Assembly: GCA_947503005.1 (NCBI GenBank)
Contig: CANNCA010000008.1
Span: 124,001 to 188,000 of the forward strand
Source of the DNA: an uncultured Flavobacteriaceae bacterium
GTDB taxonomy: Bacteria; Bacteroidota; Bacteroidia; Flavobacteriales; Flavobacteriaceae
Direction: 5' to 3'
DNA: 64,000 nt
Every line of letters starts with the position of its first letter. The stretch's first letter is position 1. Both the position numbers and the translations under genes were made by a program. The notes under the pieces were generated by a model that saw only the letters and a program-made list of their open reading frames with translations, made no database searches and was not told where the DNA came from. Below, piece by piece: positions 55,249 to 63,661 of this stretch.

Positions 55249-56730
55249 TTACTTTTCCAAAGATGGATTGGATTTGCCTAAATGTTTGTTATAAAATTTC
55301 CAAGTTTCCTTAGCAACATTCCTGCCTAATTCCAGGCCGGCAACATTGTCGGCTTGAATGTGATATCCGCCCATTACACGAGACATTCCGGCCATATCAG
55401 CGGTTTCCGTGAAAGTCGGGAATTTGATTGTTACCGGATTACCAAAGTTCTTCGGGTCGGTTTCGGTCAGCGAACCGGGTATCAATTCAACTTCCTCTCC
55501 AAAATAGTCCGCTCCCGTAAAAAGACGTAATGCTTCACCGCAAGCACCACTAATGGTGCTATGGCCTGAGGTATAGCTTGGGAAAGGAGGGCATAAAAAA
55601 ATGTCGGGCGAATACGGTCGCCATTCCTCTCCCTTCATTTTCGTGATTCCTTGACCAGGGCCTCCCCAAGCCTTAATCACCTGATCTTGGTAATAATCGT
55701 GTACCAGTGCATATGGTCTTGCGTAATCGTAGAACATTTTTGAATCCCATGAAGCGATAAAAGCATCCATTGCCGTTACTTCGGTTAAGAAATACATCTT
55801 AACATCTTGATCTAGTGTGTGTTTGTCCCTTCTTGAAACATCTTGCGCAAATTTCAGCCAGTGCCCGGCTTGCTGTACGGACTGCGGTCCATCACGCATA
55901 AATTCAACCAGAGCCTTATCTTCATCTGTCAAATTGGCCTGAAGGTCAATGACTTCTTGAACTTCCTTTTTCAACTGCTCTGAACCTACCATCGGTGGAG
56001 GGCCTGGCCTAAATTGATCCGCCGATTTCAAGGCAATGGGTTTTACATGTTGCCAATAAGGTGTAAGACAGCTCGGCGCATACCTGCCGCCATTCCCGTC
56101 CGAAAAGTATTTAGGTTGCCAGCGATTAATATCCGTATTTTCATCCGCAGAGTTTACAGGACTGTAATTGGTATAATCAAAATATGGTTCTCCGTTGGAA
56201 CCTTCGATTTCCCCATACTGATTGCTACCATCATTCTTTCTTGCCGCAATTATGGCCTTAGCCGCAAGGTTTCCGATACCTTCAGGCGAGCTTGGGTCCA
56301 AAGATGTATTCTTAGGGTCGAAACCTAAATCGAGCATAAATGCTTCAAACATTGCCGTATCTGAATAGTAATATTCTTTCATTGCACCAAATGCAGCATA
56401 GCTGATAGCAATCTCTTTGTTTTTTAATGAATGCTCCTCAACAGGTCTTCTTTCGACATCGTTTAAATAGACTGGAATCGCATTTTCATCATACCGTGAC
56501 CACGCGTCGAATATTGAAACGAAAATCAAGCCCAAATATCTCGAGGTAATTGTAGGTCTTGGTTTAAATTTTTCGGTATCCGAGGCGGTAGCAGCCAAGG
56601 CCATATTACCCCATTTGTATGCTATGTTTTCGGGGGCTACCGGCTCTTCTATTTTACTTTTTTGTGCGCTAAGACTGTAGGTTACAGTGATTAAGAATGT
56701 AATTATATAGACTTTCAAATAACTTTTCAT
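55249..56730 (-). CDS. Vanadium-dependent haloperoxidase-like PAP2-superfamily protein, secreted
   Basis: A 493-residue protein with signal peptide (TYSLSAQ). The full vanadate/phosphate-binding pattern is visible: K331-x6-R338-P339 (KMFYDYARP), then PSYTSGHST (S388, G389, H390) and S450-R451-x5-H457-x3-D461 (SRVMGGYHIQAD). This fits the motif KX6RP...PSGH...SRX5HX3D of vanadium haloperoxidases and related acid phosphatases; the PSGH block has an extra Y-T insertion. Marine flavobacteria such as Zobellia have vanadium iodoperoxidases, and algal halides would be available. Phosphatase activity is the alternative. It stands alone, converging with the stress-protein gene. Confidence 0.78.
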   Translation of the reverse strand: MKSYLKVYIITFLITVTYSLSAQKSKIEEPVAPENIAYKWGNMALAATASDTEKFKPRPTITSRYLGLIFVSIFDAWSRYDENAIPVYLNDVERRPVEEHSLKNKEIAISYAAFGAMKEYYYSDTAMFEAFMLDLGFDPKNTSLDPSSPEGIGNLAAKAIIAARKNDGSNQYGEIEGSNGEPYFDYTNYSPVNSADENTDINRWQPKYFSDGNGGRYAPSCLTPYWQHVKPIALKSADQFRPGPPPMVGSEQLKKEVQEVIDLQANLTDEDKALVEFMRDGPQSVQQAGHWLKFAQDVSRRDKHTLDQDVKMYFLTEVTAMDAFIASWDSKMFYDYARPYALVHDYYQDQVIKAWGGPGQGITKMKGEEWRPYSPDIFLCPPFPSYTSGHSTISGACGEALRLFTGADYFGEEVELIPGSLTETDPKNFGNPVTIKFPTFTETADMAGMSRVMGGYHIQADNVAGLELGRNVAKETWKFYNKHLGKSNPSLEK

Positions 56731-56794
56731 GATTGTACTGGTAATGGATTATTTAGCTGTTAAATATAAAATTGCGTCTAATTGTTTTAAAATT

Positions 56795-57283
56795 TTAGGT
56801 AAGGACATTCATCATGAATCGATATAATTCTTGCATTTGCGGTTTTCCCTTATGTTTTCCGGATCTACCAAAGATGTAAAGTACAATCCATAGAACTACC
56901 ATAAAAGCCATCAAAACCAATTGAAGGGTATAGGGTTTTTTCAAAGATGAGCTTGAATAGCCCCAAACGGCTAAAATAAGGAAGGCAGTAGCTACCCCAA
57001 AATGAAGGAACATAAAGAAGGTCCAAAGGGTAGGGTTGGGGCCAAAAATACCATAAAGTTTGCTGTTTTTTGGATCAACCTCTTCAATTTCCAAATGCAA
57101 TTGGGGAGACCAAAAATGGTTGTTCTCTTTGTTGAACTTGATGAAAATATGCTCATCAATTCGTTTTACTAGGAAAGGAGGAATTTCCGATTTTGCAAAA
57201 TCTTCAAGTAGTTTTTCCTTAGTTTCCGATAGCTCCAACTGAAATCGGGGTCTTAAAACGATGTCATTGGGTAGCGGTTTCAT
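56795..57283 (-). CDS. Membrane protein of unknown function
   Basis: A 162-residue protein. About 85 soluble residues with charged, beta-like character (VLRPRFQLELSE, FWSPQLHLEIEEVDP) are followed by two hydrophobic segments (about 85-108 and 118-138) and a basic tail (GRSGKHKGKPQ). I recognise no family with certainty. It is 12 bases downstream of the TauE/SafE-like gene and probably last in the cco-linked operon, so an accessory role in oxidase or metal handling is possible. Confidence 0.65.
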   Translation of the reverse strand: MKPLPNDIVLRPRFQLELSETKEKLLEDFAKSEIPPFLVKRIDEHIFIKFNKENNHFWSPQLHLEIEEVDPKNSKLYGIFGPNPTLWTFFMFLHFGVATAFLILAVWGYSSSSLKKPYTLQLVLMAFMVVLWIVLYIFGRSGKHKGKPQMQELYRFMMNVLT

Positions 57284-57295
57284 TTCACAATACGA

Positions 57296-58000
57296 TTAAT
57301 TATGGCATTCGATTTCAGCGTTGACCACCTCAATAATTGGTTCTGGCGAGAGATATGGAATACCTAGGCCCAGACCGCGAATAATAAATAGTGCTCCAAC
57401 GATAATAACGAAAACTGGAATAGCCTTCTGTACTTTTTGCCGGAGCCCTCCTTTGAGGATTCCGCTAAAATAAATGGCCGTCGTCATTAAGGGTACCGTT
57501 CCTAATCCAAAAAGTATCATATATAAAGAGCCTTCAAGGGCGTTGCCCATCGCGATGGCTCCGAACAAGGCCATATAAACCAGTCCGCATGGCAGAAATC
57601 CATTTAAAAAGCCGATTGTCAGAAAAGTATCCGGGGTTTTCTTTTTTAACTCCTGTCCCAATCGATTTTTGACCTTTGAAATTAGCTTGTAAACAGGTTT
57701 TGACAGGTTGTATTTGGAAAATGTCTTATAAGGAATCAGCACTACAAAAATCATCAATATACCGATGGCGATGCTGAGCTTTTGCTGCATCCCAAAAACA
57801 TAAAGACCTTTACCCAGTAGTCCAAAAACTAATCCTATGATGCCGTAAGCTAGTAATCTTCCGAAGTGATAGATAAAAATTTGAGAGAATTTTTTAAGGT
57901 TGTTTTCTCTATCGACCGGAAGCATAAAGGCGATTGGGCCGCACATACCAACGCAATGGAGACTTCCCATTAATCCAAGTATGATGGATGATAGCAGCAT
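57296..58000 (-). CDS. TauE/SafE-like (cytochrome c biogenesis transmembrane type) membrane protein
   Basis: A 234-residue protein with about six membrane segments. The N-terminal SLHCVGMCGPIAF motif is characteristic of the sulfite exporter TauE/SafE-like family found next to cbb3 genes; its Cys/His/Met residues suggest copper handling. FLNGFLPCGLVYMAL near residue 130 repeats the pattern. Members adjoining ccoGHS clusters are thought to help deliver copper during cbb3 assembly. It ends with Cys/His residues (EIECHN). The gene is 36 bases downstream of fixH. Confidence 0.82.
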   Translation of the reverse strand: MLLSSIILGLMGSLHCVGMCGPIAFMLPVDRENNLKKFSQIFIYHFGRLLAYGIIGLVFGLLGKGLYVFGMQQKLSIAIGILMIFVVLIPYKTFSKYNLSKPVYKLISKVKNRLGQELKKKTPDTFLTIGFLNGFLPCGLVYMALFGAIAMGNALEGSLYMILFGLGTVPLMTTAIYFSGILKGGLRQKVQKAIPVFVIIVGALFIIRGLGLGIPYLSPEPIIEVVNAEIECHN

Positions 58001-58036
58001 TGTTTTCTAATTTTTTAGTTTCTAATCAAGGGCTTT

Positions 58037-58480
58037 TCAATAGGTTATACTCTCCTTATGTAAGTAATCCTCTCCTTCATATTCCCAGAATACTTTAATG
58101 TCCCAGCGACCATCCAACAAACGTTTGTCAGGTATGAGCAAATGTGCTTGGGAAAGACTTATGGACAAGTCAAAATCCAAGTGTTTATTAGATGGTCTGT
58201 ATAGGGACACCGTTCCTTTTACCTTGTTCAAATCCAAATTTTCAGGAAATTTCAAGAGCAAACCTTCGGCTGTTTTTTCTACGGTAATTCTGGCGTTTTT
58301 ATTTGCGTTCGTTTCTGCGTCAATTTCTTTTTGGTAACCCAGTTCAGCTTCGTAATATTCTTCGGTTACCAAATCATGGTTCGCTCTATTGTCCGAACTC
58401 ATGCGGATTACAAAAAATAGAATAAAGCTTATAAAGGCGATAAATGCAATTACGATTCCTGTTCCCCAGTTTATTTTCAT
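58037..58480 (-). CDS. ccoH: FixH/CcoH-family cbb3 oxidase assembly protein
   Basis: A 147-residue protein with one N-terminal membrane anchor (about 7-27, GTGIVIAFIAFISFILFF) and a periplasmic beta domain (about 40-147; YYEAELGYQKEIDAETNA is the usual FixH opening). Length and position after ccoG fit FixH. It assists assembly or copper loading of the cbb3 oxidase. It starts 7 bases after the ccoG stop. Confidence 0.88.
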   Translation of the reverse strand: MKINWGTGIVIAFIAFISFILFFVIRMSSDNRANHDLVTEEYYEAELGYQKEIDAETNANKNARITVEKTAEGLLLKFPENLDLNKVKGTVSLYRPSNKHLDFDLSISLSQAHLLIPDKRLLDGRWDIKVFWEYEGEDYLHKESITY

Positions 58481-58487
58481 AATTTTT

Positions 58488-59906
58488 CTATTTATAACTT
58501 CTTGGAGCCAAAAAGGCAGTCATGGTAGTTTCAATCAATTTATCTCCGCTGTAAACCCCAATTTTCACCTTTTCCTTATCACTTTTAATGGCTGCATTGT
58601 TAATTTCAATAAAAAGGGTACCCTCGGCTAAATCCTGTGCGGGAACTCTAAAATCTTCGTGACGGACTAGTTCTACGGTACCCTTATGCGATAGAAGTTT
58701 GAAGTTTACGTCTTCTACATCTTTAGTAGTCTTATTGACCAATTTGTAGGTGTACACGTTGCTAATTATATTACCTTCTTTGTGCTCGTACAACTGCCCG
58801 GGAAGCCTTAGAATGTTAGCTTCAAGATCGTTTCTTAAGAACAGCATTCCTACTAAAACTCCAGTCAAAATGGTCAATACGGCCGTGTAACCTTTTAGCC
58901 TTGGGGTAAACCTGAACTTTTCCTTTTTGGTAATCTCATCTTCACTGGCATAACGTATGAGGCCTTTTGGTAGGTTTACTTTTTCCATTATGGTATCGCA
59001 CTCGTCAATACAAGCGGTGCAATTCACACATTCAAGTTGCGTTCCATTACGGATGTCAATCCCTGTTGGGCATACGTTGACGCATTGAAAACAATCGATG
59101 CAGTCTCCATGACCTAATGCTGCTCTATCTTCATTTTTACGGAATTTCTTTCTGCCATTTTGAGCCTCGCCACGTACGTGGTCATAGGCTACCACAATTG
59201 ACTTGTTGTCCAACAAAACTCCTTGCATCCTTCCATAGGGACAAGCAATGATGCATACTTGTTCTCGAAACCATGCGAACACCCAAAAGAAAACTGCCGT
59301 AAAAATCAAAAGTGAAACCATGGTGCTTACATGTTGTAATGGACCATCGGTGATGTATTGTATCAATCGGTCACTCCCAATCAAGTAGGCTAGGAAAACG
59401 TTGGCTATAATAAATGAAATAATGAAAAAGATAATCCACTTAGTGACTCGCTTCCTAATTTTTTCAGCATTCCACGGTTGACGATCTAATTTAATTTGAG
59501 CACCTCGGTCTCCGTCTATCCAATACTCTATGCGGCGGAAAACCATTTCCAAAAAAATGGTTTGAGGACACATCCATCCGCAGAAAATACGACCAAAGGC
59601 TACCGTAAACAGAGCGATAAAAATGACCCCAATTATCATTGAAATGACAAACAAGTGAAAATCTTGCGGCCAGAAAGGGAATCCAAAAATATTAAACCGA
59701 CGTTCAAGTACATTGAACATCAGAAATTGGTTGCCATTGATTTTTATAAAGGGTGATGCAATCAAAAATGCCAGCAGAAAATAGCTAACGTATTTACGAT
59801 ACTCGTAAAATTTGCCACTAGGTTTCTTTGGAAAAACCCATGCGCGTTTACCTTCTTCGTTGATCGTGGCTATACTATCCCTAAAATTTTCTTGGTCTTG
59901 CACCAT
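58488..59906 (-). CDS. ccoG: Cytochrome c oxidase accessory protein CcoG (FixG/RdxA)
   Basis: A 472-residue polytopic protein. Four to five membrane segments precede two ferredoxin-type cluster motifs (CIDCFQCVNVCP and CVNCTACIDECD, about 275-310). GRIFCGWMCPQTIF and IACPYGRMQG are CcoG/FixG signatures. A C-terminal immunoglobulin-like periplasmic domain follows the last membrane segment. CcoG is a cupric reductase needed for cbb3 biogenesis. It is separated from ccoP by 104 bases that contain an 11-base-pair hairpin. Confidence 0.94.
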   Translation of the reverse strand: MVQDQENFRDSIATINEEGKRAWVFPKKPSGKFYEYRKYVSYFLLAFLIASPFIKINGNQFLMFNVLERRFNIFGFPFWPQDFHLFVISMIIGVIFIALFTVAFGRIFCGWMCPQTIFLEMVFRRIEYWIDGDRGAQIKLDRQPWNAEKIRKRVTKWIIFFIISFIIANVFLAYLIGSDRLIQYITDGPLQHVSTMVSLLIFTAVFFWVFAWFREQVCIIACPYGRMQGVLLDNKSIVVAYDHVRGEAQNGRKKFRKNEDRAALGHGDCIDCFQCVNVCPTGIDIRNGTQLECVNCTACIDECDTIMEKVNLPKGLIRYASEDEITKKEKFRFTPRLKGYTAVLTILTGVLVGMLFLRNDLEANILRLPGQLYEHKEGNIISNVYTYKLVNKTTKDVEDVNFKLLSHKGTVELVRHEDFRVPAQDLAEGTLFIEINNAAIKSDKEKVKIGVYSGDKLIETTMTAFLAPRSYK

Positions 59907-59966
59907 TAGCTTTTAAAATCTTTTATTGGGATGGATGGATGGTTAGTTGGGCTCTTTTTTGAAAAC

Positions 59967-59992
59967 CTCCTTCCCATATAAATGGGAAGGAG
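59967..59992 (-). terminator. Hairpin between ccoP and ccoG
   Basis: CTCCTTCCCAT (59967-59977) and ATGGGAAGGAG (59982-59992) pair perfectly over 11 bases around ATAA. On the reverse strand it is followed by GTTTTC and then A-rich sequence, so the U-tract is short. It probably weakens read-through from the oxidase structural genes to the assembly genes, or stabilises the 3' end of the upstream message. Confidence 0.6.
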
Positions 59993-60010
59993 ATAATGCT
60001 ATTTGACAGT

Positions 60011-60967
60011 TTAGTTTAGTGCTACCGAAGTTGAATCCGTAACTACAGCGGTGGAATCTTTTTCTGCCTTTGGCATTTCAGTTTCCGATTTGTCTGGGTC
60101 TACCCAAACATCACCTTCTGCGGCTTTAGGATTGGCAGGAGTAGTTCCTTGAAAACTTAGTACATAACTTGCGACCTGGGCCATTTCGGCAGGTTTTAAG
60201 CTTTGTTTCCAAGCTACCATACCCTTACCATCACGACCTCCTTCAGAAATAGTGTTGAATACATTTTTAATACCCCCTCCTAAAATCCAGTTTGCATCTG
60301 CGAGGTTTGGCCCGATTCCGCCTCCACCATCTGCCATGTGACAGGCAACACAGCTAGTTTCAAAAATGGCTTTACCTGCATTAAGATCTGATGCATCAGT
60401 TAAAAGCACAACCGTATTCACATCTACCAAATCTTTAGCGGTTCTTTTATATTCTTCAATTTCCAACTGTGCAGCGGCCACTTCTTGCTCATATTCCAAG
60501 TCTTGGTCATAATCGTTCATAATATGAAAACGTACCAGATATGCCACTCCGAAAATGATAGTTGCATAGAACATATAGACCCACCATGGCGGAAGTTTAT
60601 TGTCCAGTTCACGAATACCGTCATAGTTGTGGTCTAGAATGATTTCGCCTTCAGCCTCAACGGGTTTAGAGCCCAAAAGGCTTTGGTATACCCGATTGCC
60701 CCATTTCCATTCCCATCCTTTTGATTTTGCTGATAAATATCGCTCTTGAGCCTCTTTGCTCATTGATAAAAAAGTGATGTTCTCAACAGATTGTAATATC
60801 AAAGCAACGGCAATGAGCAGCAATAAAATTACGAACAAGAAGAACTGTGTAATCGGGTACTCGATGATAGCGGGCTTATCGCCTGAATCGATGAAATATT
60901 CCATCAGTCCGAAGACAACAAAAAATGTGATTAAGATGTATAGCCACCAAGGTCTTGTATTTTTCAT
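60011..60967 (-). CDS. ccoP: Cytochrome cbb3 oxidase subunit CcoP (FixP), single c-type heme
   Basis: A 318-residue membrane-anchored cytochrome c. Two N-terminal hydrophobic segments (about 9-24 and 41-60), a third (about 128-146, PPWWVYMFYATIIFG, typical of CcoP) and one c-heme site (CVACH, C206/C209/H210) with distal Met probably in GKGMVAW. Proteobacterial CcoP has two hemes; only one CxxCH is here, as usual for Bacteroidota. It carries electrons to the catalytic subunit. Its ATG overlaps the ccoQ-like stop by 4 bases. Confidence 0.93.
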   Translation of the reverse strand: MKNTRPWWLYILITFFVVFGLMEYFIDSGDKPAIIEYPITQFFLFVILLLLIAVALILQSVENITFLSMSKEAQERYLSAKSKGWEWKWGNRVYQSLLGSKPVEAEGEIILDHNYDGIRELDNKLPPWWVYMFYATIIFGVAYLVRFHIMNDYDQDLEYEQEVAAAQLEIEEYKRTAKDLVDVNTVVLLTDASDLNAGKAIFETSCVACHMADGGGGIGPNLADANWILGGGIKNVFNTISEGGRDGKGMVAWKQSLKPAEMAQVASYVLSFQGTTPANPKAAEGDVWVDPDKSETEMPKAEKDSTAVVTDSTSVALN

Positions 60968-61155
60968 ATTTCTAAGTTTTGTTGGTTGTCTTTATCTAGG
61001 GGTAATTCACTTACTTCTTCGATATAGGACTTTGAGGCCGTAAGAACCCACCATCCTAAAATCATAAAGAAGGCGAAAAATATTATCAATGATATCATAG
61101 GATAGATTGCAACTCCATCTATGCTTTCCATATAACCTTTTACAAATTTGAACAT
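60964..61155 (-). CDS. ccoQ: CcoQ-like small membrane subunit
   Basis: A 63-residue protein with one hydrophobic segment (about 17-40, YPMISLIIFFAFFMILGWWV) and an acidic tail. Its place between ccoNO and ccoP with a 4-base overlap to ccoP, plus size, identify it as the FixQ/CcoQ equivalent. It stabilises the complex. Confidence 0.85.
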   Translation of the reverse strand: MFKFVKGYMESIDGVAIYPMISLIIFFAFFMILGWWVLTASKSYIEEVSELPLDKDNQQNLEI

Positions 61156-61158
61156 GGC

Positions 61159-63360
61159 TTATTTATTTTCTGATATTAGTTCGTCGGTTTCCTTGATTTT
61201 AATGTCGGTGCCTAATCGCTGTAAGTAAGCGATCATTGCAACGATTTCGCGATCTTTCATCTCTACAAAATCTTGCCCGTTCTCCGCCGCGTACTTTTTA
61301 TCGGCTTCGTATGAATTGGCAAAATCGGGGTCAGCGTACAGGTTTTTTTCGATTTGTGTTGCTTGCTCGTCCATTGCAGCTTGTGCATTTGCAATATCTT
61401 CCTCGGTATAAGGAACCCCTAAAGAAACCATTGCCTGCATTTTATCAGCTGTGCCACTTCTATCGTGTTCATTGCGAACGAGCCAAGAATAGGAAGGCAT
61501 GATTGAACCCGAAGAAGTACTTTGCGGATCGTACATATGGTTTAGATGCCAGTTGTCGGAGTATTTTCCGCCAACACGTAGCAAATCTGGACCGGTACGT
61601 TTACTTCCCCAAAGGAAAGGGTGATCGTATACGAATTCACCTGCTTTGGCATATTCGCCATAACGTTCGACCTCACTTCTGAACGGACGTACCATTTGAG
61701 AGTGACATCCCACACAACCTTCACGAATATATAAGTCACGACCTTCTAATTCTAAAGGAGTATATGGCGTAACACTTGTTATCGTAGGAATATTCGATTT
61801 AACTAAAATGGTAGGTACAATTTGTATGATTCCTCCAATTAAAATAGCAACCGTAGCAAGAATAGTCAACTGTATCGGTTTTCGCTCTAACCAAGTATGG
61901 AAGGTTTCGCCAACAGTTCTTTTTGCAGATACACGCGTCAAAGCAGCAGCTTCGGCCAGTTCATCTTCTACTTTACTACCGGCCTTTATGGTTACGATCA
62001 CATTGTATACCATTACGATAGCACCAATAATGTACATGCTACCTCCGATGGCACGCATCCAGTACATGGGCATAATTTCGTTTACGGTTTCTAAGAAGTT
62101 ACCATATACCAATGTTCCATCCGGATTAAAATCTTTCCACATCAAAGCCTGTGTAAATCCAGCGACATACATTGGCAGGGCATATAGGATAATTCCTAAA
62201 GTGCCGATCCAGAAGTGGAAATTCGCCAACCCTACGGATGCTAATCTTGTCTTGAACATTTTCGGTACCAACCAGTAAATCATCCCAAAGGTCAAGAAAC
62301 CGTTCCAAGCCAAAGCACCAACATGTACATGAGCAATGATCCAATCACTAAAGTGTGCGATAGCGTTTACGTTCTTCAAGGATAACATTGGACCTTCAAA
62401 AGTCGCCATACCGTAACCGGTAATAGCAACGACCATAAATTTAAGGGTGGGATCAGTACGGACCTTGTCCCATGCCCCACGCAGGGTCAAGAGTCCATTA
62501 ATCATACCACCCCAGGATGGTGCAATTAGCATTACAGAAAAAGCAACACCTAAATTTTGAGCCCAATCTGGCAAAGCTGAATACAATAAGTGATGTGGAC
62601 CCGCCCAGATATAGATAAAAATCAACGACCAAAAGTGAACGATTGAAAGTTTATAGGAATAAACAGGTCGGTTCGCCGCCTTGGGTACAAAGTAGTACAT
62701 TAAGCCAAGGAACGGAGTGGTCAAAAAGAACGCTACCGCATTGTGACCGTACCACCATTGAACAAGGGCATCTTGCACACCCGCATAAACGGAATAACTT
62801 TTTAAAGCACTTACAGGAAGCTCCAGACTATTGAAAATATGCAGTACCGCTACGGTAACAAATGTCGCTACGTAAAACCAAATCGCTACATATAAGTGTC
62901 TTTGACGACGTTTTATCATGGTACCGATGAGGTTGACGCCAAAAGCTACCCAAACCAGCGCGATAGCGATGTCGATGGGCCATTCTAGTTCTGCATATTC
63001 TTTTGACGTAGTATAGCCTAGAGGAAGGGTAATCGCAGCTGCAACGATAATTAATTGCCACCCCCAAAAGTTAAATTTGCTCAGAAAATCGCTGAACATT
63101 CGTGCCTTAAGTAGGCGTTGAGTGGAGTAGTAGACTCCCGCAAAAATGGCATTACCCACAAAGGCAAAAATAACCGCGTTGGTGTGTAAAGGTCTCAAAC
63201 GGCCAAAACTCAACCACGAAATACCGTCGGTCAAGTTCGGAAACATGAACATAAAGGCCAACAGTAGGCCTATGGACATTCCCACGATACCCCAAAGCAT
63301 AGTTGCATAGAGGAAATTTTTTACGATTTTATTATCGTAGTAGAACTGCTGTACTTCCAT
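61159..63360 (-). CDS. ccoNO: Fused cytochrome cbb3 oxidase subunits I and II (CcoN-CcoO)
   Basis: A 733-residue protein. Residues 1-480 are CcoN with 12 membrane segments and heme/copper ligands ([30 protein letters not shown]), and residues about 500-733 are CcoO with a membrane anchor and one c-heme motif ([15 protein letters not shown]). The fusion is the normal arrangement in Bacteroidota. The enzyme reduces oxygen at low concentration while pumping protons. It is 3 bases before the ccoQ-like start and 3 bases after the ccoS stop. Confidence 0.95.
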   Translation of the reverse strand: MEVQQFYYDNKIVKNFLYATMLWGIVGMSIGLLLAFMFMFPNLTDGISWLSFGRLRPLHTNAVIFAFVGNAIFAGVYYSTQRLLKARMFSDFLSKFNFWGWQLIIVAAAITLPLGYTTSKEYAELEWPIDIAIALVWVAFGVNLIGTMIKRRQRHLYVAIWFYVATFVTVAVLHIFNSLELPVSALKSYSVYAGVQDALVQWWYGHNAVAFFLTTPFLGLMYYFVPKAANRPVYSYKLSIVHFWSLIFIYIWAGPHHLLYSALPDWAQNLGVAFSVMLIAPSWGGMINGLLTLRGAWDKVRTDPTLKFMVVAITGYGMATFEGPMLSLKNVNAIAHFSDWIIAHVHVGALAWNGFLTFGMIYWLVPKMFKTRLASVGLANFHFWIGTLGIILYALPMYVAGFTQALMWKDFNPDGTLVYGNFLETVNEIMPMYWMRAIGGSMYIIGAIVMVYNVIVTIKAGSKVEDELAEAAALTRVSAKRTVGETFHTWLERKPIQLTILATVAILIGGIIQIVPTILVKSNIPTITSVTPYTPLELEGRDLYIREGCVGCHSQMVRPFRSEVERYGEYAKAGEFVYDHPFLWGSKRTGPDLLRVGGKYSDNWHLNHMYDPQSTSSGSIMPSYSWLVRNEHDRSGTADKMQAMVSLGVPYTEEDIANAQAAMDEQATQIEKNLYADPDFANSYEADKKYAAENGQDFVEMKDREIVAMIAYLQRLGTDIKIKETDELISENK

Positions 63361-63363
63361 AAT

Positions 63364-63573
63364 TTATAATTGTTTATTTAGTTGGATTTTATCTTCAATA
63401 CTGTCTTTCTTCTTTGTAGCCTTTTTTTGGACCAATTCATCTTCAAATAGCATACGCACTGATGGTGTATATGAATCATCATACTGACCACTCTTGACCG
63501 AAACAATAAACGCTATGAAAAAGAAGACCGCAACAACAATGCTGATGGCCAATAACACATATATAACACTCAT
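63364..63573 (-). CDS. ccoS: Cbb3-type oxidase assembly protein CcoS
   Basis: A 69-residue protein with an N-terminal membrane segment (MSVIYVLLAISIVVAVFFF) and the short motif SGQYDD after it, typical of CcoS. It is needed for cofactor insertion into cbb3. It is first after the ccoI stop, across 88 bases that carry a Fnr-like site. Confidence 0.9.
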   Translation of the reverse strand: MSVIYVLLAISIVVAVFFFIAFIVSVKSGQYDDSYTPSVRMLFEDELVQKKATKKKDSIEDKIQLNKQL

Positions 63574-63623
63574 ACCTACCTGAATTCTGGTGTAAAAATA
63601 CCCTGCTGATTATCGAATTAATA

Positions 63624-63635
63624 TGACATATATCA
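63624..63635 (-). promoter_or_regulatory. Fnr-like site before ccoS
   Basis: TGACATATATCA has half-sites TGA and TCA spaced as in the hemN palindrome (52832-52845). It lies in the 88-base gap between the ccoI stop and the ccoS ATG, about 50 bases before the start. It may drive the structural oxidase genes at low oxygen. Confidence 0.45.
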
Positions 63636-63661
63636 GGTTTACACTTTTTTCTACTATTTTT

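Noticed and set aside
61808-62278. 156-codon open frame on the plus strand
   Set aside because: Antisense to the fused CcoN-CcoO gene; a frame shadow.
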